Positions 27,107 to 37,344 of a stretch of DNA of 64,000 nt are shown here, in pieces. The DNA is from Fulvivirga sediminis (GTDB lineage Bacteria > Bacteroidota > Bacteroidia > Cytophagales > Cyclobacteriaceae). The notes under the pieces were generated by a model. That model did no database searches. It had not been told where the DNA came from and saw only the letters and a list, made by a program, of their open reading frames with translations. Positions within the stretch are counted from its first letter, which is position 1. Every line of letters begins with the position of its first letter. Both the position numbers and the translations under genes were made by a program. The stretch covers positions 310,001 through 374,000 of the forward strand of contig NZ_JAESIY010000001.1 of the NCBI RefSeq assembly GCF_016757215.1, given 5' to 3'.

Positions 27107-29482
27107 TTAACTTCCACAAGCCTCACAAGAATCCGGATCATCCAAAGAACAAGCCATGTCTGAGCGATTTTGCTCTTCTAATTCTACATTTCTCGCTACA
27201 GGTTGATTTTTGGCAGACTTATCAACTGTAAACTGAATAGCAGAAGCAGCGGCTTTTGTTCTTAGATAGTACATTCCAGTTTTCAAGCCTTTTTTCCAGG
27301 CGTGGAAGTGCATAGAGGTTAACTTACCGAAGTTAGGTTCCTGAACATGAACGTTCATACTCTGGCTTTGGCAAATATAAGCTCCTCTATCGGCAGCCAT
27401 ATCTATAATAACTTTTTGAGAGAGTTCCCAAACAGTTTTATATCTGTCTTTTATGTTTTGAGGGATATCAGCGAAACCTTGAACCGAACCGTTAGCTTCG
27501 ATCAATCTGTTTTTCATATCGTCATCCCAAATTCCAAGCTCAATCAGATCTCTCATTAAGTGTTTGTTCACTACAATGAACTCACCTGATAAAGTTCTTC
27601 TGGTATAAATGTTTGAAGTATAAGGCTCAAAGCACTCATTGTTACCAAGTATCTGCGAAGTAGAGGCAGTAGGCATTGGAGCTACTAACAAAGAGTTTCT
27701 TACACCATGCTTTTTCACTTGCTGCTTCAAAGAAGCCCAGTCCCAACGGTTAGACTCAGGAGTCACTCCCCACATATCAAACTGGAATATACCTTTAGAA
27801 ACCGGTGAACCTTTAAATGTTTCATATGGTCCTTCTACTTGAGCTAGTTCCATAGAAGCTGTCATAGCAGCAAAGTAGATGGTTTCGTGGATATCTTTGT
27901 TTAATCCTTTAGCTTCTTCAGAGTCAAAAGGCATTTTTAACATTAAGAAGGCATCAGCCAAACCTTGTACACCTATACCTATAGGTCTGTGTCTTAAGTT
28001 TGATGTTTTGGCTTCGGCAACAGGGTAATAGTTAACATCAATAATTTTGTTGAGGTTACGGGTAATTACCTTAGTTATCACATAAAGTTTTTGATGATCA
28101 AAAGTACCTTCTTCAGTAACGAATTTAGGAAGTGCAATAGATGCCAGGTTACATACCGCTACTTCATCAGGAGCAGTATATTCCATAATTTCAGTACATA
28201 AGTTACTAGATTTAATAGTACCTAAATTCTTTTGGTTAGACTTTTTATTGGCAGCATCTTTATAAAGCATGAACGGAGTTCCTGTTTCTATTTGAGCTTC
28301 CAGTATTTCAAACCACAAGTCTTGGGCTTTTATTTGTCTTCTGTATTTGCCTTCACTTTCGTACTTAGTGTATAGTTTTTCAAAGTCATCGCCATAGCAA
28401 TCAGCTAGTCCAGGAGCTTCGTTAGGGCAGAAAAGAGACCACATTTCATTGTTTTCTACTCTTTTCATGAATAAATCCGAAATCCAAAGAGCGTAGAATA
28501 AATCTCTGGCTCTTAACTCTTCTTTACCATGGTTTTTTCTTAAATCAAGGAAGTCAAAGATATCTGCATGCCAAGGCTCAAGGTATATAGCAAAGCTACC
28601 TTTTCTTTTACCTCCACCCTGATCTACGTATCTGGCAGTCATATCAAAGTTTCTCAACATAGGTACTATACCGTTAGAAACACCCCCTGTTCCTTTGATA
28701 TATGATCCGGTAGCTCTTACGTTATGGATGCTCAACCCTATACCACCAGCTGACTGTGAGATTTTAGCACACTGCTTTAAAGTATCATAAATACCATCGA
28801 TACTATCTTCCTGCATGGTAAGTAGGAAACATGAAGACAACTGAGGCTTTGGAGTACCTGCGTTGAAAAGTGTAGGTGTAGCGTGAGTAAACCATTTTTC
28901 ACTTAGCAAGTTGTAAGTTTCAATTACAGACTCAATGTCATCCATATGTATACCTACAGCTACTCTCATAAGCATATGCTGAGGCCTTTCTACTATCTTA
29001 CCATCTATTTTCATGAGGTAAGATCTTTCTAGAGTTTTAAACCCGAAGTAGTCGTAGTTGAAATCCCGATCGTATATGATGGTAGAGTCTAGTAAAGCAG
29101 CGTTTTTCTTGATAACCCCATATGCTTCTTTAGAAATTAAAGGTGCATTTTCTGCTGTTTTGGGGTCTTCATAAGTATAAAGTCTTTTCATTGTGTTTGA
29201 AAAAGACTTGCTAGTTACCTTATGAAGGTTAGAAATAGCCATTCTTGCAGCTAACAAAGCAAAATCAGGGTGCTTCGTAGTCATTGAAGCAGCAGTTTCG
29301 GCTGCCAAGTTATCCAGCTCTACGGTAGTAACACCATCATATATTCCATTTATAACCTTTTTTGCAATATCTACAGGCTCGATATAGTTCATATCAAGGC
29401 CATAGCAAAGTTTATCAATTCTGGAGGTAATTTTATCAAATTTGACAGACTCACGCCGTCCGTCTCTTTTTATCACTAGCAT
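27107..29482 (-). CDS. nrdA: ribonucleoside-diphosphate reductase, alpha subunit
   Basis: 791 residues. An ATP-cone domain occupies about residues 1-90 ([17 protein letters not shown]). The ten-stranded barrel carries LSSCFLLTM (active-site cysteine), SNLCTEIM (radical cysteine) and later [21 protein letters not shown]. The C-terminal pair C786/C789 (CEACGS) is the redox tail. It reduces ribonucleotides to deoxyribonucleotides in the cytoplasm. It follows nrdB by 42 bases on the same strand, so the two subunits are cotranscribed. The class is I, with NrdB as radical subunit; no nrdI or nrdE-type features are seen. Confidence 0.95.
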   Translation of the reverse strand: MLVIKRDGRRESVKFDKITSRIDKLCYGLDMNYIEPVDIAKKVINGIYDGVTTVELDNLAAETAASMTTKHPDFALLAARMAISNLHKVTSKSFSNTMKRLYTYEDPKTAENAPLISKEAYGVIKKNAALLDSTIIYDRDFNYDYFGFKTLERSYLMKIDGKIVERPQHMLMRVAVGIHMDDIESVIETYNLLSEKWFTHATPTLFNAGTPKPQLSSCFLLTMQEDSIDGIYDTLKQCAKISQSAGGIGLSIHNVRATGSYIKGTGGVSNGIVPMLRNFDMTARYVDQGGGKRKGSFAIYLEPWHADIFDFLDLRKNHGKEELRARDLFYALWISDLFMKRVENNEMWSLFCPNEAPGLADCYGDDFEKLYTKYESEGKYRRQIKAQDLWFEILEAQIETGTPFMLYKDAANKKSNQKNLGTIKSSNLCTEIMEYTAPDEVAVCNLASIALPKFVTEEGTFDHQKLYVITKVITRNLNKIIDVNYYPVAEAKTSNLRHRPIGIGVQGLADAFLMLKMPFDSEEAKGLNKDIHETIYFAAMTASMELAQVEGPYETFKGSPVSKGIFQFDMWGVTPESNRWDWASLKQQVKKHGVRNSLLVAPMPTASTSQILGNNECFEPYTSNIYTRRTLSGEFIVVNKHLMRDLIELGIWDDDMKNRLIEANGSVQGFADIPQNIKDRYKTVWELSQKVIIDMAADRGAYICQSQSMNVHVQEPNFGKLTSMHFHAWKKGLKTGMYYLRTKAAASAIQFTVDKSAKNQPVARNVELEEQNRSDMACSLDDPDSCEACGS

Positions 29483-29524
29483 ATATATCGGGGGTTATAT
29501 TGGTTTTTTATAAAACAGAAACAA

Positions 29525-30520
29525 TTAAAAATCTTCGTCAAGAGAAAACTTAGGAGAAGAATCATCACTTTTCTTCATCACACCAGCTTTTTGGTAATCT
29601 CCTACTCTTTTCTCGAAAAAGTTAGTTTTTCCTTGTAAAGAGATCATCTCCATGAAATCAAACGGGTTAGTTGCTCCGTATATTTTCTCTCCGGTAAGCT
29701 CTTGCAGTAGCCTATCTGCCACAAATTCAATGTATTGGCACATCAAATCAGCATTCATACCTATAAGAGAAACAGGAAGAGCATCAGTAACAAATTCTTT
29801 TTCAATGGAAACGGCGTCTTTAATGATTTCCTTAACAGTGCTTTTAGGCAACTTGTTTACGAGGTGGTTATTATAAATTAAACAAGCAAAATCACAGTGT
29901 AAGCCTTCATCTCTTGAGATCAGCTCATTAGAGAAACTAAGACCAGGCATGAGCCCTCTTTTCTTTAACCAGAAAATAGAGCAGAAGCTTCCTGAGAAGA
30001 ATATTCCTTCTACTGCCGCAAATGCCACTAAACGTTCTGCAAAACTTCCTTTATCGATCCATCTGAGCGCCCATTCAGCTTTCAACTTCACGCAGTCCAT
30101 CGTGTCGATAGCATTAAAGAGCCTGTCTTTTTCTTTGGCATCTTTAATATAAGTGTCTATAAGTAAAGAGTAAGTCTCAGAGTGAATGTTTTCTACTGCT
30201 ATTTGAAAGCCATAGAAAAATTTAGCTTCTGTATATTGTACTTCAGCCACGAAATTTTCTGCAAGATTTTCATTTACAATTCCATCACTAGCAGCAAAAA
30301 AGGCTAGTACATGAGATATGAAGTGACGTTCGCCATCATTGAGATTATTCCAGTCTTTTAGGTCTTGCCCTAAATCGATCTCTTCTGCTGTCCAAAAGCT
30401 GGCTTCTGATTTTTTGTAAAACTCCCAGATATCATCATGCTGTATTGGGAATAATACAAATCGGTTTTTGTTCTCTTTTAGTATAGGTTCTTCAATGGCA
30501 TTTGTGCTGTCACTCATCAT
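29525..30520 (-). CDS. nrdB: ribonucleoside-diphosphate reductase, beta subunit
   Basis: 331 residues (or 330 if the second of two adjacent ATGs is used). Di-iron ligands are recognisable in the helices [19 protein letters not shown] and [18 protein letters not shown], preceded by [14 protein letters not shown]. The subunit holds the radical cofactor used by NrdA. Its promoter is about 140 bases upstream and leaves a long leader. The C-terminal peptide ([14 protein letters not shown]) should bind NrdA. Confidence 0.95.
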   Translation of the reverse strand: MMSDSTNAIEEPILKENKNRFVLFPIQHDDIWEFYKKSEASFWTAEEIDLGQDLKDWNNLNDGERHFISHVLAFFAASDGIVNENLAENFVAEVQYTEAKFFYGFQIAVENIHSETYSLLIDTYIKDAKEKDRLFNAIDTMDCVKLKAEWALRWIDKGSFAERLVAFAAVEGIFFSGSFCSIFWLKKRGLMPGLSFSNELISRDEGLHCDFACLIYNNHLVNKLPKSTVKEIIKDAVSIEKEFVTDALPVSLIGMNADLMCQYIEFVADRLLQELTGEKIYGATNPFDFMEMISLQGKTNFFEKRVGDYQKAGVMKKSDDSSPKFSLDEDF

Positions 30521-30878
30521 TTACTTATTTTAAGTTGGAAACTTATTATTTATTAAAATGTACCAGAGGTCAATGTTTAATTAAAACGAAATATTTGTCC
30601 TAAAAATTACAGGTACATTTCAGAACGGTCATAGACTCTGTAGCCTTGAAAAGCTGATGCAAAATTAAGAAACGAGAAGAAAAATCAAAGCTGATGGCAG
30701 ATCGCATGTCCTACGCTGCTTATTCGATATAATTATTTGTTAGTCAATGATTTACCATTGTTTTTTCAATTGTTAGTTTGCCTCTGAGGGGCTGGAAAAG
30801 GGGTTGAAAAAATCTTAAAAAGTTTTCCACAAAATCAAGCTGTTGAAGTTCACTTGAAGCAATATTTCTTACATTAGA
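30521..30878. other. intergenic region with the nrd leader; otherwise unassigned
   Basis: The part nearest nrdB (30521-30659) is the transcribed leader and contains a 9-bp inverted repeat (AAATGTACC at 30556-30564, GGTACATTT at 30612-30620). The promoter is at 30660-30689. From 30690 to 30878 I see no gene, RNA or repeat, only A/T-rich sequence. Confidence 0.5.
30660..30689 (-). promoter_or_regulatory. nrdBA promoter
   Basis: On the minus strand TTTG (30686-30689) and TAATTTTG (30660-30667) are 18 bases apart and fit the Bacteroidota -33/-7 consensus. Transcription would start near 30654, which leaves a leader of about 135 bases before nrdB. Confidence 0.55.
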
Positions 30879-31382
30879 TTATCTACCTACCAGCCTTTTT
30901 TTAAGATCGTTTGGTACATAAGTTAGATGGGGCTGTTCCTTATTTATAAACCATTCTGGAGGGCCATAGTAGGCCGTGTTAGTAACTGGATCTACAAATT
31001 TTATATAATCTCCAGACCGGTGTTTGTTAGATAAAGCTGCTGATATTGAGCTTCTTACCTTGTTTTTGTCTAAATCTGGTTCTTTACTTAAAATAAAATC
31101 TACAACCTCTGCTGAGGTCATGATTTGTTTGTTAAGTTCTTGATAATAAGTGATTTTTCTTGACCATGGCCACTCTTCCTGATAGCTATTGTTTTGATAT
31201 TTTGACTTGCTAGTGGGTAGGTTATCATGGAAGATGGGTATACTCGTAAGCGCGCTCATATGATTTTCAATATCTTCTATTTCTCTCTGAAACTCAGCTA
31301 TTTTGTCTTGTAGCATACGCTTACGTTCTGAGAGCGCTTTCAGGTATAAATCCGCGTATTTTTCTGGTATATTGAGTTTCAT
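30879..31382 (-). CDS. unrecognised coiled-coil protein with possible winged-helix tail
   Basis: 167 residues, no signal peptide. Residues 12-45 are a charged coiled coil (LYLKALSERKRMLQDKIAEF). After a Ser/Tyr-rich linker, residues 80-160 contain helices with MTSAEVVDFILSKEPDLDKN and a basic turn SAALSNKHRSGDYI followed by a beta hairpin, compatible with a winged-helix DNA-binding fold. I do not recognise the family. It stands alone between nrdB and rplU; a DNA-binding role is inference. Confidence 0.6.
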   Translation of the reverse strand: MKLNIPEKYADLYLKALSERKRMLQDKIAEFQREIEDIENHMSALTSIPIFHDNLPTSKSKYQNNSYQEEWPWSRKITYYQELNKQIMTSAEVVDFILSKEPDLDKNKVRSSISAALSNKHRSGDYIKFVDPVTNTAYYGPPEWFINKEQPHLTYVPNDLKKRLVGR

Positions 31383-31428
31383 ATTATGAAAAGAAATACG
31401 AAGTTAAAATAAAGCGTTTGATAATTCC

Positions 31429-31466
31429 AAGCAAGTCAAGCAATATAAGCAAGCTAAGCAAGCAAG
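31429..31466. repeat. degenerate AAGCAAG short repeats
   Basis: Four copies of AAGCAAG occur within 38 bases, separated by similar steps. The cluster lies 42 bases upstream of the rplU promoter. Its purpose is unknown; it may be simple sequence drift. Confidence 0.6.
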
Positions 31467-31507
31467 ATGTGTCTTAAGAAAGGTAATAATTATCATCCAA
31501 ACAAGTG

Positions 31508-31538
31508 TTTGATATTTAATATAATTGGTTTAACTTTG
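31508..31538 (+). promoter_or_regulatory. rplU-rpmA promoter
   Basis: TTTG at 31508-31511 and TAACTTTG at 31531-31538 are 19 bases apart and match the Bacteroidota consensus at both elements. The start codon of rplU is 29 bases further on. Confidence 0.75.
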
Positions 31539-31566
31539 CAGTCCATTTTAAAAATCTATAAGTTAC

Positions 31567-31926
31567 ATGTACGCAATAGTTGACATAGCCGGAAAGCAGT
31601 TCAAAGTAACAAAAGACCAATTCGTGTATGCTCCCAAGATGGAGGGCGAAGAAGGCGCTTCCGTTGAGTTCGGTAACGTATTGTTATTAGGTGATGGCAA
31701 TACGATCGAAGTAGGTGCACCATTAGTAGAAGGTGCCAAAGTATCAGGAAAAATCCTGGGTCATGTAAAAGGTGATAAAGTAATCGTCTTCAAAAAGAAA
31801 AGAAGAAAAGGTTACAAGAAGAAAAACGGTCACCGTCAGCAATTTACCAAAATACAGATAGAAGATATCGTTGGTAAAGGAAAAAAGACCACTAAAAAGA
31901 AGGAATCTACAGAAGAAGCTGCTTAA
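31567..31926 (+). CDS. rplU: 50S ribosomal protein L21
   Basis: 119 residues, somewhat longer than the usual 103 because of a Lys/Glu tail (GKKTTKKKESTEEAA). The core is typical: YAIVDIAGKQFKVTKDQF, VLLLGDGN, VKGDKVIVFKKKRRKGYKKK and GHRQQFTKIQI. L21 binds 23S rRNA domain I in the large subunit. It is followed by L27 after 70 bases, the normal rplU-rpmA order. Confidence 0.97.
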   Translation: MYAIVDIAGKQFKVTKDQFVYAPKMEGEEGASVEFGNVLLLGDGNTIEVGAPLVEGAKVSGKILGHVKGDKVIVFKKKRRKGYKKKNGHRQQFTKIQIEDIVGKGKKTTKKKESTEEAA

Positions 31927-31996
31927 AGCACTTCCTGTTAGTTTGAACTAAATTTAGAGAACAGATACTTAAGTATAATAAAAACATTTAACGAAC

Positions 31997-32254
31997 ATGG
32001 CACACAAAAAAGGAGCTGGTAGTTCTAAAAACGGTAGAGAGTCGGAAAGTAAACGACTAGGTGTAAAGATCTTCGGTGGACAGCAAGCTATAGCTGGAAA
32101 CATTATCGTAAGACAAAGAGGAACCAAGCATCACCCAGGTAAAAATGTAGGTATTGGTAAAGATCATACCTTGTTTGCTCTAACTAACGGTGTTGTTACC
32201 TTTAAAAAAGGAAGAAATAACAGATCATTCGTATCTGTAGAAGCTCAGGCGTAA
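31997..32254 (+). CDS. rpmA: 50S ribosomal protein L27
   Basis: 85 residues. The start [20 protein letters not shown] is the short N-terminus of Gram-negative L27, without the longer leader seen in Firmicutes. The rest matches the family ([38 protein letters not shown]). It reaches the peptidyl-transferase centre with its N-terminus. A terminator follows. Confidence 0.97.
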   Translation: MAHKKGAGSSKNGRESESKRLGVKIFGGQQAIAGNIIVRQRGTKHHPGKNVGIGKDHTLFALTNGVVTFKKGRNNRSFVSVEAQA

Positions 32255-32280
32255 GCTTTTTATAAAAAACGCATTATATA

Positions 32281-32313
32281 AGCCTTCTCGATGTATTTCG
32301 AGAAGGTTTTTTT
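32281..32313 (+). terminator. terminator after rpmA
   Basis: CCTTCTCG pairs with CGAGAAGG around an eight-base loop and is followed by seven Ts. Confidence 0.9.
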
Positions 32314-32535
32314 GTTTATACCACTTCAGAGTATCCTCAGGTAATTGGCATTATGATTTTTTTAAAAAAAAGAGGATTATTTTAGAACTATTTGAAAATT
32401 AGTTGTTTATTGTTTTAACATTGGTACGCAGAAAACGATTCAAGTTGTAATTCACGCAGTTTTTTATTTAAATCTATGCTTTAAGGGTAAAATCGAAATT
32501 TTGTCTCAATATTTCATTTGAAATCAAAATTGGAT

Positions 32536-32565
32536 TTTGTTTTTACATTGACCTGTGTTAATTTG
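32536..32565 (+). promoter_or_regulatory. candidate promoter for the SusC/SusD operon
   Basis: TTTG at 32536-32539 and TTAATTTG at 32558-32565 are 18 bases apart. The -7 element has one mismatch (TT for TA). It lies about 61 bases before the start codon. Confidence 0.4.
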
Positions 32566-32626
32566 GCAACTTGGTATTTCTGACAGAAGTACCATTTCTA
32601 ACTAAAATAACCTAAAACAACTAATT

Positions 32627-35600
32627 ATGAGGAAACTATTACTATTTATGAGTTTTTTCGTGTTCTCGCTGGTTACGTGGGCACAAGAAAGAACTGTTTC
32701 CGGCAAAGTGACGTCTGCAGCGGACGGATCAGGTTTGCCGGGAGTAAACGTTATTGTGAAGGGGACATCTAATGGTACGGTAACGGATATTGAGGGTGCC
32801 TATACTCTTAGCGTTCCTGAAAATTCAACTTTGGTTTTTTCTTTTGTGGGTTTAAAAACTCAAGAAATTGCAGTTAGCGGACGAAGTAAAGTTGATGTGC
32901 AGATGGCCAATGATGTTCAGCAGCTTACAGAAGTAGTTGTTACAGCAATGAACGTTTCTAGAGATAAAGCTTCATTAGGCTATTCTCAGCAAACATTAGA
33001 TTCTGATGCTGTTAGTAAAGTAAAGGAAAGTAACTTTATAAATTCATTATCAGGTAAAGTATCAGGTGTTCAAGTAAGAACAAACAATACCATGGGAGGC
33101 TCAACCAATATTACAATTAGAGGGAACTCTTCTTTTAGTAATAATCAGCCTTTATTTGTTATTGATGGGGTACCTATTAGCAACCAGACTAATAATACCG
33201 CTAACCAACAGGCTGGTAACGCTGGGTATGATTATGGTAATCCCGCCGCAGATATTAACCCAGAGGATATAGCTTCTATGTCTGTGTTAAAAGGTGCGGC
33301 AGCTACGGCGCTTTATGGATCTAGAGGACAAAATGGTGTTATATTAATCACTACTAAAAAAGGTTCTGGAAAAAAAGGTATTGGAGTTGACTTTTCTACA
33401 GGGGTTACTGTAGGTAAGGTGAATAGAAAAACTTTACCAGAGTATCAGAAGCAATATGGTGCAGGCTACCTCCCTTCATATGGCGAAAATGCTGATAGTT
33501 ATTTCCTACAAGAGGATATTGACGGAGATGGACAATTAGACTGGGTAGTTCCTACTAATGATGATGGTTCTTATGGAGCAGCATTTAACCCGAATTTGAA
33601 TGTTTACCAATGGGATTCTTTTATACCAGAATCAGAAAACTTCATGAAGAAACAACCTTGGGTGGCTGCAAAAAATACTCCTAATGACTTTTTTGAATCT
33701 CAAGTGACATTAAATAATAGTATCGCATTTTCAGGAAGCACTGAAAAAAGTACTTTTAGGTTAGGCTATACTAATTTGAACATTGATGATATTATGCCGA
33801 ATTCATCAATGAATAAGAATACTATTAATTTCACGGGATCATCTCAGCTGACCGATAAATTATCTGCGGATGTATTGTTCCAATATAATAAACAAGATCT
33901 TGACGGTTTGTTCTCAACAGGTTATTCTGATAACATCATGACTCAATTCCGTCAGTGGTGGCAAGTGAATGTGGATGTAAAAGAACTTGAGCGTTGGTAT
34001 GATAGAACGGGCAAAAACTATACTTGGAACGCTGCAAATTATAACAATCCAACTACGCCAATTTACTGGGACAACCCTTACTGGACAAGATATGAAAACT
34101 ATAGTACTTCAACTCGTGACCGTACTTTGTCAAAAGTTGGATTAACCTATAAAATTAACGAGTGGTTAACATTCTCAGGCAGAGCGTCTATAGACCATTA
34201 TACCGAGGTGAGGGAAGAAAGAAGAGCTGTAGGTAGCGTTCCAACGGCGTTTGGTGTAAATCTTAATGACGTTGGTTCTGGTTACCAAAGAACTGATATT
34301 GAAAACACGGAATATAACTATAATGGTATTTTAAGTTTCAATAAACAATTGAGTACAGACTTTTCTTTGGATGGTTTGATCGGTTTTAACCTTAGAAAGG
34401 AAAGTTATAATTACAGCCAGAAATCAACTAGTGGTGGACTGGCAGTACCTGGTTTATACGCGTTGAGCAACTCTGTTAATGCTAATCCTTTTCCTTATGA
34501 GTTTTTGTGGGAAAAAGAGGTTTATGGCTATTTTGCTAACGTAAACTTAGGGTATAAGAACTTCTTATATTTTGATGGAAACTATCGCGTAGATGTTTCT
34601 TCTACTCTTCCATTGGATAATAACCAGTATGATTACTACTCATTAGGTTTAGGTTTTGTATTTACTGAAATAGTAGATATAGACTGGATTGATTTTGGTA
34701 AATTGAGAGCGAGTTATGGTACAGTAGGTAATGATACTAGAGCTTTAAGAGTTAAAGATTATTTCCTAAGACAAAATAACTTTGGAAATTCAATTCTTAC
34801 TTCTCTTCCTAATACCAAAAACAATGATATTCTTGAGCCGGAGCAAACTCGTGAGTATGAATTTGGTGTACAGCTAACGGCTATAGATAGAAGAGTTAAC
34901 TTAGATGTAGCTTACTACAACAGAACAACTTCTGATCAGCTACTAGATATTGATGTTTCAGGGGCTACTGGTTATACAAAGAAATTTGTAAATGCAGGAG
35001 AGATAAGAAACAAAGGTGTTGAAGTTGTGCTTTCAGGTGATGTCGTGAGAAGTAATGATTTTAAATATAATGTAGCAGTGAACTTTACTAAGAATAAAAG
35101 TGAAGTTTTAGAGTTGTTAGGTGGAACTGAAAACTTTGTTATTCAAAGTTTTGGAGGAGGTATTACTTCTAATGCCACTGTAGGTCAGCCTTTCGGAGTG
35201 TTTAAAGGCACGGGTTTCAAATATTTAAATGGAGAGAAAGTAGTTAATTCTGATGGTCTTTATGTATCAGAAGCAGATCAGATTATAGGTGATCCAAATC
35301 CAGATTGGATTGGAGGTGTAACCAACTCATTTTCTTACAAAGGGGTTTCACTGAGCTTCTTGGTAGATGTTCAGAAAGGTGGGGATGTATATTCACTAGA
35401 TATGCATTACGGACAAGGTACTGGTTTGTATGAGAATACTGTAGGTCTGAATGATAAAGGAAATCCTATTAGAGATGCTGTATCTGCAGGTGGTGGCGTT
35501 CTTAATCCTGGAGTTAACGAAGATGGATCTGTAAATACCACTTATGCAGATGCTAATTACGCAGGAGCATTTTATTGGGGTAATAGTGATTACAACCCTA

Positions 35601-35860
35601 GCGCAATGACTATGTATGATGCTTCTTACGTTAAGTTGAGAGAGTTGTCAATTGGGTATCGTTTACCATCTAAATGGACTGATTCTTTTGCTCAAAGTGT
35701 AGATTTATCAATTGTAGGAAGAAACTTATGGATAATTCATAAAAATGTACCCTATGCAGATCCTGAATCAGGACTTGGAGCAGGCCCTGCACAAGGTTAC
35801 CTGGTTGGATCATATCCTACAGTTAGAACTTTAGGTTTCAAAGCAGACATCAAATTTTAA
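32627..35860 (+). CDS. SusC/RagA family TonB-linked outer-membrane protein
   Basis: 1077 residues. A signal peptide (LLLFMSFFVFSLVTWAQ) is followed by a carboxypeptidase-regulatory domain (about 22-105, RTVSGKVTSAADGSGLPGVN), then the plug from about 115 (SLSGKVSGVQVRTNNTMGGS ... SVLKGAAATALYGSRGQNGV) and a long barrel to the LGFKADIKF end. SusC proteins are gated by a SusD lid and import oligosaccharides, peptides or other bulky nutrients. The partner follows 17 bases downstream. No glycoside hydrolase is encoded nearby, so the nutrient is unknown. Confidence 0.93.
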   Translation: MRKLLLFMSFFVFSLVTWAQERTVSGKVTSAADGSGLPGVNVIVKGTSNGTVTDIEGAYTLSVPENSTLVFSFVGLKTQEIAVSGRSKVDVQMANDVQQLTEVVVTAMNVSRDKASLGYSQQTLDSDAVSKVKESNFINSLSGKVSGVQVRTNNTMGGSTNITIRGNSSFSNNQPLFVIDGVPISNQTNNTANQQAGNAGYDYGNPAADINPEDIASMSVLKGAAATALYGSRGQNGVILITTKKGSGKKGIGVDFSTGVTVGKVNRKTLPEYQKQYGAGYLPSYGENADSYFLQEDIDGDGQLDWVVPTNDDGSYGAAFNPNLNVYQWDSFIPESENFMKKQPWVAAKNTPNDFFESQVTLNNSIAFSGSTEKSTFRLGYTNLNIDDIMPNSSMNKNTINFTGSSQLTDKLSADVLFQYNKQDLDGLFSTGYSDNIMTQFRQWWQVNVDVKELERWYDRTGKNYTWNAANYNNPTTPIYWDNPYWTRYENYSTSTRDRTLSKVGLTYKINEWLTFSGRASIDHYTEVREERRAVGSVPTAFGVNLNDVGSGYQRTDIENTEYNYNGILSFNKQLSTDFSLDGLIGFNLRKESYNYSQKSTSGGLAVPGLYALSNSVNANPFPYEFLWEKEVYGYFANVNLGYKNFLYFDGNYRVDVSSTLPLDNNQYDYYSLGLGFVFTEIVDIDWIDFGKLRASYGTVGNDTRALRVKDYFLRQNNFGNSILTSLPNTKNNDILEPEQTREYEFGVQLTAIDRRVNLDVAYYNRTTSDQLLDIDVSGATGYTKKFVNAGEIRNKGVEVVLSGDVVRSNDFKYNVAVNFTKNKSEVLELLGGTENFVIQSFGGGITSNATVGQPFGVFKGTGFKYLNGEKVVNSDGLYVSEADQIIGDPNPDWIGGVTNSFSYKGVSLSFLVDVQKGGDVYSLDMHYGQGTGLYENTVGLNDKGNPIRDAVSAGGGVLNPGVNEDGSVNTTYADANYAGAFYWGNSDYNPSAMTMYDASYVKLRELSIGYRLPSKWTDSFAQSVDLSIVGRNLWIIHKNVPYADPESGLGAGPAQGYLVGSYPTVRTLGFKADIKF

Positions 35861-35877
35861 TTTTGAACTAGAGACAC

Positions 35878-37320
35878 ATGAAAAAAATTATATATATATT
35901 AACCATTGCACTCTTTTTTATAGGGTGTGATGATAGGCTCGATGATCTCAATACGGATAAAAGAAATCCTTCGAGCGTTGGAGCTGAGAGTTTATTTACG
36001 CAAGGATTGAGAGAGACATATGATAATATGCTCAATACCAGCGTAAATGAAAACGTATTTAAATTATATGCTCAATATTGGGCTCAAACTACTTATCCAT
36101 CGGAAAGTCAGTTCGATTTGACGTCGCGTAATTTGCCAAGGTCTTTTTGGAATAATGCCTACAGAGATGTGTTGATTGATTTCAAAACCGCCAAGGATAT
36201 TATTAAGGAAGAGTTGGCATCCGGAGAATCTACACAAGAGGGTGTTCTTAGAAATCAATTGGCTGTAACTAACATAATGATGTCATATGTATATCTAACG
36301 TTAGTGGATGTTTTTGGTGATGTTCCATATACAGAAGCTTTAAATCCAGATAATTTAACACCTGTTTATGATGATGCAAAAACTATCTATTTGGCAAGCG
36401 TTGATAGCTTGGATGCTGCTATTGCAGCTATAGATACAGAAAAAGAGGCTTTTTCTGCAACGCAAGACCCAGTTTATGACGGTGTTTCAGCTTCTTGGGT
36501 TAAGTTCGCAAACTCTCTAAAGTTACGTGTAGCTATGAGATTGGCAGATGTTGATAAAACTACTTCTATAGCTATATTTAATTCTGCTGTTGAAGGTGCG
36601 TTTAAAAGTAATGCTGATAATGCGTCTATCATTTATTATGGAAGTGCTCCAAATACAAATCCCTTGTATGAGGATTTAAAATTAAGTGGGAGAAATGATT
36701 TTGTGGGATCAAATACATTTATCAATATCTTAAATAACCTTAACGATCCAAGAAGATCAATTTATTTCGCAGAAAACTTAGGTACTGATACTTATAAAGG
36801 AGGTATTTATGGAAGCTCTAACGGTTTCACTTCATATAGTCATATAGGAGATCTTTTTTATACTCCTGATTTAGAGGGTACCATATTTAATTATGCAGAG
36901 GTTGAGTTTTTAATGGCTGAAGCTGTAGCCAGAGGTGGCTATAATGTGACAGGAAGTGTTGAAGATCATTATAATAGTGGAATTAAGGCATCGTTTGATC
37001 AGTGGGGAGCAGATGGTTATGAAAATTATGTTGCACAATCTAGTGTTGCTTATGCAAGTGCTTCTGGTGATTACAAGCAAAAGATAGGTGTCCAGCTGTG
37101 GATAGCACTTTATGTTCAAGGTTTTGAAGCATGGAATACATGGAAGCGCCTTGATTTTGCAGCATTTAATGCACCTCCTGGAAAGACACTAAATGATATC
37201 CCTGTAAGATTTATTTATCCTCTCAATGAAGCACAACTTAACGGTGAAAACCTAAAAGCTGCTCAAAGTAAAATAGGAGAGGATAAGGTTTCTACTCATC
37301 TATTCTGGGACGTAAACTAA
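35878..37320 (+). CDS. SusD/RagB family nutrient-binding outer-membrane lipoprotein
   Basis: 480 residues. The signal (IIYILTIALFFIGC) has a lipobox with cysteine near 17. The all-helical TPR-like body matches the SusD-like family, with LNTDKRNPSSVGAESLFTQG at the start and YAEVEFLMAEAVARGG later. It forms the lid of the neighbouring SusC channel. It is followed by a lipoprotein gene after 24 bases in the same operon. Confidence 0.92.
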   Translation: MKKIIYILTIALFFIGCDDRLDDLNTDKRNPSSVGAESLFTQGLRETYDNMLNTSVNENVFKLYAQYWAQTTYPSESQFDLTSRNLPRSFWNNAYRDVLIDFKTAKDIIKEELASGESTQEGVLRNQLAVTNIMMSYVYLTLVDVFGDVPYTEALNPDNLTPVYDDAKTIYLASVDSLDAAIAAIDTEKEAFSATQDPVYDGVSASWVKFANSLKLRVAMRLADVDKTTSIAIFNSAVEGAFKSNADNASIIYYGSAPNTNPLYEDLKLSGRNDFVGSNTFINILNNLNDPRRSIYFAENLGTDTYKGGIYGSSNGFTSYSHIGDLFYTPDLEGTIFNYAEVEFLMAEAVARGGYNVTGSVEDHYNSGIKASFDQWGADGYENYVAQSSVAYASASGDYKQKIGVQLWIALYVQGFEAWNTWKRLDFAAFNAPPGKTLNDIPVRFIYPLNEAQLNGENLKAAQSKIGEDKVSTHLFWDVN

Positions 37321-37344
37321 GCACAAAAGATTAATAAGAGTAAT

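Larger units (their letters stand above)
32255..32626. other. intergenic region rpmA to SusC-like gene
   Basis: Contains the rpmA terminator (32281-32313) and the candidate SusC promoter (32536-32565). Between them, 32314-32535, I see only A/T-rich DNA with no gene. Confidence 0.5.

Noticed and set aside
30823-30831. TTTTCCACA resembling a DnaA box
   Set aside because: It is a single site with a mismatch from TTATCCACA and is about 135 bases upstream of the nrd promoter; no cluster, dnaA or dnaN is present, so no origin.
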